A stretch of 8,599 nucleotides of DNA from an uncultured Acidimicrobiia bacterium (lineage in GTDB: Bacteria; Actinomycetota; Acidimicrobiia; Spongiisociales; Spongiisociaceae): positions 1-8,599 of the forward strand of contig CALCCX010000528.1 in NCBI GenBank assembly GCA_937900165.1. Reading direction: 5' to 3'. This document shows, one piece after another, positions 5,375 through 8,599 of this stretch. Position numbers and translations under genes: made by a program. Below the pieces are notes generated by a model. That model saw only the letters and a list, made by a program, of their open reading frames with translations, made no database searches and had not been told where the DNA came from. Every line of letters starts with the position of its first letter. The first letter of the stretch is position 1.

Positions 5375-6811
5375 GACGCCATCGACCCTCTCGTTTTCGG
5401 CCACCGCCTACGGTACTTGAGGAAAGCCAAGGGGATGACCCTCGATCAACTCGGGGCCATCATTGGACGCCCTGCGCCGTTCCTGTCTTTGATGGAAAAC
5501 GGCAAACGGGAGCCGCGCCTGTCGACGATCAATCACCTGGCAGCCGCACTCGGCACCACGCCGACCGAGCTGCTCGCCCCTGACGCCCCAACTGAACGGT
5601 CCCGCCTCGAGCTGGCCCTGGCCCGCGCCCAGTCTGATCCGCTGTACGAGGCGCTAGGCCTCCCCCACCTCAAGCCGGGCCGTCGAATACCCGACCTGGT
5701 GCTCGAACATCTCACTACGATCTTCGACGCACTGAAGTCACGCTCGACAGTCACCGCAGCTACCCCCGAAGGTGCGAGACGGGCCAACAACGAATTGCGA
5801 GCCGAGTTGGAGGCCGGCGACAACTACCTGGCCGACATCGAACAGGTAGCAGGTGATGCGCTCGGGGCAATCGACTATCCAGGAACTGGCGCAGTATCCC
5901 AGGGCATGCTCACTGCCCTCGCCGGCCACTTCGGTTTTACCGTGCAAGCCGACGCAGGCCTTCCCAGTTCTCTGCAATCGGTCACCGATCTAGCCAACCG
6001 GGTGATCTACACACCTCAACGCGATGCCATGCGGACCAGAGAAGCTCGCATCGTGATGCTCCGGACTCTCGGCCATTTTGTGCTCGGCCATGGAGAGCCC
6101 GCGGACTATGCAGAGTTTCTGCGCCAACGAGTCGCTGCCAATTATTTCGCCAGGGCGGTGCTGGTTCCCGAGTCCGCCGCCGTTCCGGCGTTGGGCACCG
6201 CCAAACACGATCGGGACCTGAGCATCGAAGACCTCAAGGAACTCTTCTACGTTTCCTACTCTTTGGCTGCCCAGCGTTTCGCCAACCTGATCACCCATCA
6301 CCACGACATCCGCACCCACTACCTCCGCTCGGACGAGGAGGGCATCATTTGGCGGGGTTGGTCGAATGACGGCTTCCCGTTCCCTGCGGCGTCTGACGGC
6401 ACGATCCTCGGTCAGCGCATCTGTCGCCACTCGGCCGCTCGCCAGGTCTTCACCTCTGACCAGAAATACGACATCCACGCTCAGTTCATCGACACGCCGC
6501 GAGGTACCTTCTTCGAACTGGCCCACCTCCTGGCCGACGACCCCCGCTCCCATGCTGTGACCCTGGGGACAACCTTCGAATCGTCTCGTTTCTTCCGAGG
6601 CCGTGACACCGACATCCAGATCGCTTCGACCTGCCCCGCCCTCGAATGCTGCCAACGACCCTCCCCCGAAACCGCCGCCCGCTGGGAAGGCCGCGCCTAC
6701 GCGTCGGTCCACGAACAACCCCAACTCCTGGCAGTCCTGCCTGCCGGCACCGTCCCAGGCGTCGACCTACCGACCGTCTACGAATTTCTGGACGACCGCA
6801 CCAGCCGGTAA
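5372..6811 (+). CDS. RamB/ScfR-like XRE-family transcriptional regulator
   Basis: Counted from the ATC at 5372 the protein is 479 residues, typical of RamB/Rv0465c-type regulators of acetate, propionate and glyoxylate-cycle genes. Residues ~9-62 (FGHRLRYLRKAKGMTLDQLG to LGTTPTELLA) are an XRE helix-turn-helix. A central region resembles the ImmA/IrrE domain, but the HExxH zinc site is degenerate: R231-T-L-G-H235 keeps only the last histidine and lacks the glutamate, so peptidase activity is unlikely. ANYFARAVLVPES follows, as in the family. The C-terminal part contains CPALECC (C421, C426, C427), a reduced form of the family's Cys-rich segment. The nearest standard start, TTG at 5417, would cut away most of helix 1; ATC 5372 lies seven bases after GGAG and restores the usual N-terminus. 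It is divergent from the GAPDH-like gene and 53 bp upstream of the kinase gene. Its effector is unknown. Confidence 0.8.
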   Translation: MDAIDPLVFGHRLRYLRKAKGMTLDQLGAIIGRPAPFLSLMENGKREPRLSTINHLAAALGTTPTELLAPDAPTERSRLELALARAQSDPLYEALGLPHLKPGRRIPDLVLEHLTTIFDALKSRSTVTAATPEGARRANNELRAELEAGDNYLADIEQVAGDALGAIDYPGTGAVSQGMLTALAGHFGFTVQADAGLPSSLQSVTDLANRVIYTPQRDAMRTREARIVMLRTLGHFVLGHGEPADYAEFLRQRVAANYFARAVLVPESAAVPALGTAKHDRDLSIEDLKELFYVSYSLAAQRFANLITHHHDIRTHYLRSDEEGIIWRGWSNDGFPFPAASDGTILGQRICRHSAARQVFTSDQKYDIHAQFIDTPRGTFFELAHLLADDPRSHAVTLGTTFESSRFFRGRDTDIQIASTCPALECCQRPSPETAARWEGRAYASVHEQPQLLAVLPAGTVPGVDLPTVYEFLDDRTSR

Positions 6812-6864
6812 GACCAGGCCGATAACCATCTACCAGCTCCGGCACAGCAGAATAGGGTGAGCCG

Positions 6865-7809
6865 ATGATCGAGGTGGCCCCTGCCGTTCGTCGCAAAGCC
6901 GTGGCTCTCGGGCCGCTGGGACAACGGTGGCTCAGGGACCTGGACGAGATCGTCGAAGACTTGGTGGCCCAATGGGGCCTCCGCCTTGGCGCCCAACTCG
7001 ATGGCGGATCAGGGTCATCCGTAGCGCACGCTGCGACCATCGTAGGTGCAGATCGTGTGCTCAAGGTGGCGATTCCGCCTGGCCTCGAAGGCCACGGAGA
7101 ATTCGAGAATGAGGTACTCGCCTTGTCCTTGGGGGCCGGTGACGCCTACGTGAAGGTATACGAGGTCGACTTTGAGCGGCGCGCCGTGTTGCTGGAACGG
7201 CTCGGACGACCACTCAGTGAATGTCGGCTGACAGTGGAATCCCAGATCGTAATCCTGGCGGCAACGATCCAGCGAGGCTGGCGCAAGGTCCCGACGTCGA
7301 CACCGTTGACGACAGGCGCCGACCAAGCAGAGCATCTGCGTGACGCCATTCGGAATTGGTGGACCGGGCTCGGACAACCGTGTCCCCGCCGCACTGTCGA
7401 ACAGGCGCTGGAATACGCACAAAGGCGACGTGCCGCTTTCGATATCGACAAAGCGGTACTGATCCACGCTGACCCGCACCCGGCCAACCTGCTCGAAGAC
7501 CTCGCCGCATCCAATCGGCCCGCCAGTTTCAAACTGATCGACCCGGAAGGAGCAATATCCGAGCCTGCCCACGATCTCGGGATCGCGCTCCGGGGCTGGT
7601 GCGAAGAACTCCTCGATGGCGCTCCGGTCGAGCTTGGCCGCTCCTGGTGCACCAAGTTCGCGGAGCTGACCGGGGTCGACGAACAGGCTATTTGGGAATG
7701 GGCATTCATCGAGCGGGTCTCGACCGGCCTTTTCATGACCCATCTTGGCGACGAAGGCGGTGCCCAGTTCCTCGAGGTCGCGGCTCACTGGACGGATGTT
7801 GACATCTGA
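6865..7809 (+). CDS. APH(6)/StrB-type aminoglycoside or hydroxyurea phosphotransferase family protein
   Basis: The 314-residue product has the protein-kinase-like fold of the aminoglycoside/hydroxyurea resistance kinase family. A glycine-rich loop GGSGSSVAHA precedes K67 (RVLKVAI), the presumed ATP-binding lysine. FENEV (E81/E83) is the expected helix-C glutamate, and ERLG follows. The catalytic loop HADPHPANLL supplies H201, D203 and N208, and LIDPEG supplies the metal-binding D226. All key residues are present, so an active kinase is likely. APH(6) enzymes phosphorylate streptomycin, but chromosomal homologues often have unknown substrates, so resistance should not be assumed. The ATG at 6865 is preceded by AGGGTGA (6854-6860), a usable ribosome binding site. 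It follows the RamB-like regulator by 53 bp on the same strand, so co-transcription is possible. It is convergent with the hydrolase gene. Confidence 0.85.
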   Translation: MIEVAPAVRRKAVALGPLGQRWLRDLDEIVEDLVAQWGLRLGAQLDGGSGSSVAHAATIVGADRVLKVAIPPGLEGHGEFENEVLALSLGAGDAYVKVYEVDFERRAVLLERLGRPLSECRLTVESQIVILAATIQRGWRKVPTSTPLTTGADQAEHLRDAIRNWWTGLGQPCPRRTVEQALEYAQRRRAAFDIDKAVLIHADPHPANLLEDLAASNRPASFKLIDPEGAISEPAHDLGIALRGWCEELLDGAPVELGRSWCTKFAELTGVDEQAIWEWAFIERVSTGLFMTHLGDEGGAQFLEVAAHWTDVDI

Positions 7810-7982
7810 ATCCCGCTCTCACTGTCACTGCAAACCCACCAAAGAATGTCAACGGATACGACGGTATTCGACCGGACGGGGTTCGGGGAGGTGTTGGCGC
7901 TTCGCCCGCGGTTCATCGACGGAGGCTGTTGGCACATGACTCGATCAACCAGAATCTCCGAAATTCTTGGCCGTCGGAGCTC
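7810..7982. other. Gap between convergent genes, no gene seen
   Basis: This 173-bp gap separates the kinase from the hydrolase fragment. An open frame starting at 7846 on the plus strand runs into and across the hydrolase gene and has no recognisable domain. Apart from a short stem-loop at its right end (7956-7979) I see no structured element. Confidence 0.6.
7956..7979 (-). terminator. Weak stem-loop just after the hydrolase stop codon
   Basis: CTCCGA (7956-7961) and TCGGAG (7974-7979) form a perfect 6-bp stem with a 12-base loop, three bases beyond the TGA of the minus-strand hydrolase gene. There is no strong U-tract after it, so termination is only possible. Confidence 0.3.
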
Positions 7983-8402
7983 TCAGGTCCAGTTGTCAGC
8001 CAAGGTTCGATGGACAGCCACCGAACCCCAATATGCCTCGTGGGAGCCCAGCAGAGAGTCACTGTGATCGGGGTACAGATCGACCACGTCGGCACCTTCG
8101 TAGAAGGGGGCGACGGGATAGGACAGGACGTCGTGGCGATCCCACACGTTCAGCCACACTGGCCGCTTCCCACTGTGGGAACGACGGCCAAGCCCGAGAT
8201 CGGACGCATCTAGCTTGGCCGTTCGAGAACTCGCCATGATGTCGGCGACTCCTGCGCTGCGCACCATCAAGGCAGAGATGGGCGAACCGAACGTGACGAA
8301 CCTACGGATCCGCCAGCGTTTGCGAGCTTCGCTGACCTGCTGTTTGTTGAGGCCGGCGCGGTCCAGATCCGCAACGTCATCACGCTTCTTCGAGAAAAGC
8401 CA
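7983..8402 (-). CDS. Lipase-like alpha/beta hydrolase, C-terminal fragment
   Basis: Only 139 C-terminal residues are genuine. The frame continues upstream into the adapter at 8403, which creates a false N-terminus (LFFFFLMIRRPPRSTLFPYTTLFRS). The fragment contains RRFVTFGSPIS (residues 34-43), the strand-turn that follows the nucleophile elbow in many bacterial lipases and esterases, then PVWLNVWDRHDVLSYPV with a candidate catalytic aspartate (D91), and LLGSHEAYWGSVAV with a candidate catalytic histidine (H121) followed by Tyr-Trp. The nucleophile serine would lie in the lost part. Assignment to the alpha/beta-hydrolase superfamily is an inference from this Gly-Ser-Pro/Asp/His order, and the substrate is unknown. 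The real start lies outside the contig. Confidence 0.6.
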   Translation of the reverse strand, partial: WLFSKKRDDVADLDRAGLNKQQVSEARKRWRIRRFVTFGSPISALMVRSAGVADIMASSRTAKLDASDLGLGRRSHSGKRPVWLNVWDRHDVLSYPVAPFYEGADVVDLYPDHSDSLLGSHEAYWGSVAVHRTLADNWT

Positions 8403-8460
8403 AGATCGGAAGAGCGTCGTGTAGGGAAAGAGTGTAGATCTCGGTGGTCGCCGTATCATT
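8403..8460 (+). other. Illumina TruSeq universal (P5) adapter, reverse complement
   Basis: The full 58 bases beginning AGATCGGAAGAGCGTCGTG and ending GCCGTATCATT match the reverse complement of the TruSeq universal adapter. Genomic sequence ends at 8402. Together with the P7 adapter at 82-147 this gives the two ends of a library molecule, although the intervening 8.25 kb was assembled from many reads. Confidence 0.98.
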
Positions 8461-8474
8461 AAAAAAAAAAAAAA
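8461..8474. other. Poly-A run-off artefact next to adapter
   Basis: Fourteen A residues directly follow the P5 adapter end, the usual signature of a read running past the end of its template. They mirror the poly-T before the P7 adapter. Confidence 0.85.
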
Positions 8475-8599
8475 TAAACAAAGCAAGTAGCACATGAGCT
8501 CGACAGACATACCGAAGCCGAGACTCCTCTCTGCAGCGACACTAGACGAGCGCGACACTTGCGCTCACTGCGATCATCATCTCCGCTCTTCTCCACGTC
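8475..8599. other. Unreliable sequence outside the library adapter
   Basis: These 125 bases lie beyond the P5 adapter and poly-A, so they are not contiguous with the genomic insert. I see no recognisable gene; low-quality run-off calls are the likely origin. Confidence 0.75.

Noticed and set aside
5417..5419. TTG as start of the regulator
   Set aside because: It would remove most of the first HTH helix (FGHRLRYLRK), which is encoded in frame just upstream.
7985..8030. tRNA-like AAGGTTCGATGG segment
   Set aside because: The bases flanking the TTCGA loop do not form a T-stem and no acceptor or anticodon stem is found; it lies in hydrolase coding sequence.
7846..8067. Plus-strand 73-residue open frame after the kinase
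   Set aside because: No recognisable domain or convincing ribosome binding site, and it overlaps the hydrolase coding region on the other strand.
1..8599. CRISPR array, prophage, integron or defence island
   Set aside because: No regularly spaced direct repeats with spacers, no phage structural or integrase genes, and no recognised defence genes beyond the toxin-antitoxin pair.

Overview
The window looks like one complete short-read contig rather than a slice of a finished genome. Illumina library adapter sequence lies at both ends: a P7/read-2 adapter at 82-147 preceded by a poly-T run, and a reverse-complemented P5/universal adapter at 8403-8460 followed by a poly-A run. Real source DNA is therefore about 148-8402. 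The outermost ~67 and ~125 bases look like run-off noise. Open reading frames that cross the adapters, including the apparent C-terminus of rimO and the apparent N-terminus of the last gene, are artificial there.

The genomic part is moderately GC-rich, densely coding DNA. An actinobacterial source is suggested by a RamB/ScfR-type regulator, a ribbon-helix-helix/MazF pair with a probable leaderless start, and GTG starts. The affiliation is an inference only; an uncultured (metagenomic) member is plausible.

Layout. (1) 148-2046, minus strand: antitoxin, MazF-like toxin and rimO (ribosomal protein S12 methylthiotransferase, 3' end cut by the adapter) are packed head to tail and look like one operon. 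A promoter with an overlapping palindrome lies at 2053-2086. (2) 2115-3995, plus strand, divergent from that operon: a secreted protein with a polysaccharide-lyase-14-like domain followed by six evenly spaced FG-GAP/VCBS calcium-loop repeats. Every repeat carries a Cys...Cys-Trp signature. (3) 4020-4141: a strikingly palindromic 122-bp intergenic element between convergent genes, with alternative, mutually exclusive pairings. (4) 4151-5218, minus strand: an archaeal-type (type II) glyceraldehyde-3-phosphate dehydrogenase homologue. (5) 5372-6811, plus strand, divergent from it: a RamB/ScfR-like regulator (HTH, degenerate ImmA/IrrE-like domain, Cys-containing C-terminus). It lacks an ATG/GTG/TTG at the expected start, but an ATC sits at ideal distance from a Shine-Dalgarno. 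(6) 6865-7809, plus strand, probably co-transcribed with the regulator: an APH(6)/StrB-type antibiotic kinase homologue. (7) 7983-8402, minus strand: the C-terminal part of a lipase-like alpha/beta hydrolase, its 5' end cut by the adapter.

The divergent pair regulator/GAPDH-like enzyme may be a local carbon-metabolism module: the intergenic region holds palindromes resembling operator half-sites, and a 9-10 nt word (CGAAAGTTC/G) recurs on both sides of the dehydrogenase gene. No mobile element, CRISPR array or RNA gene was recognised.
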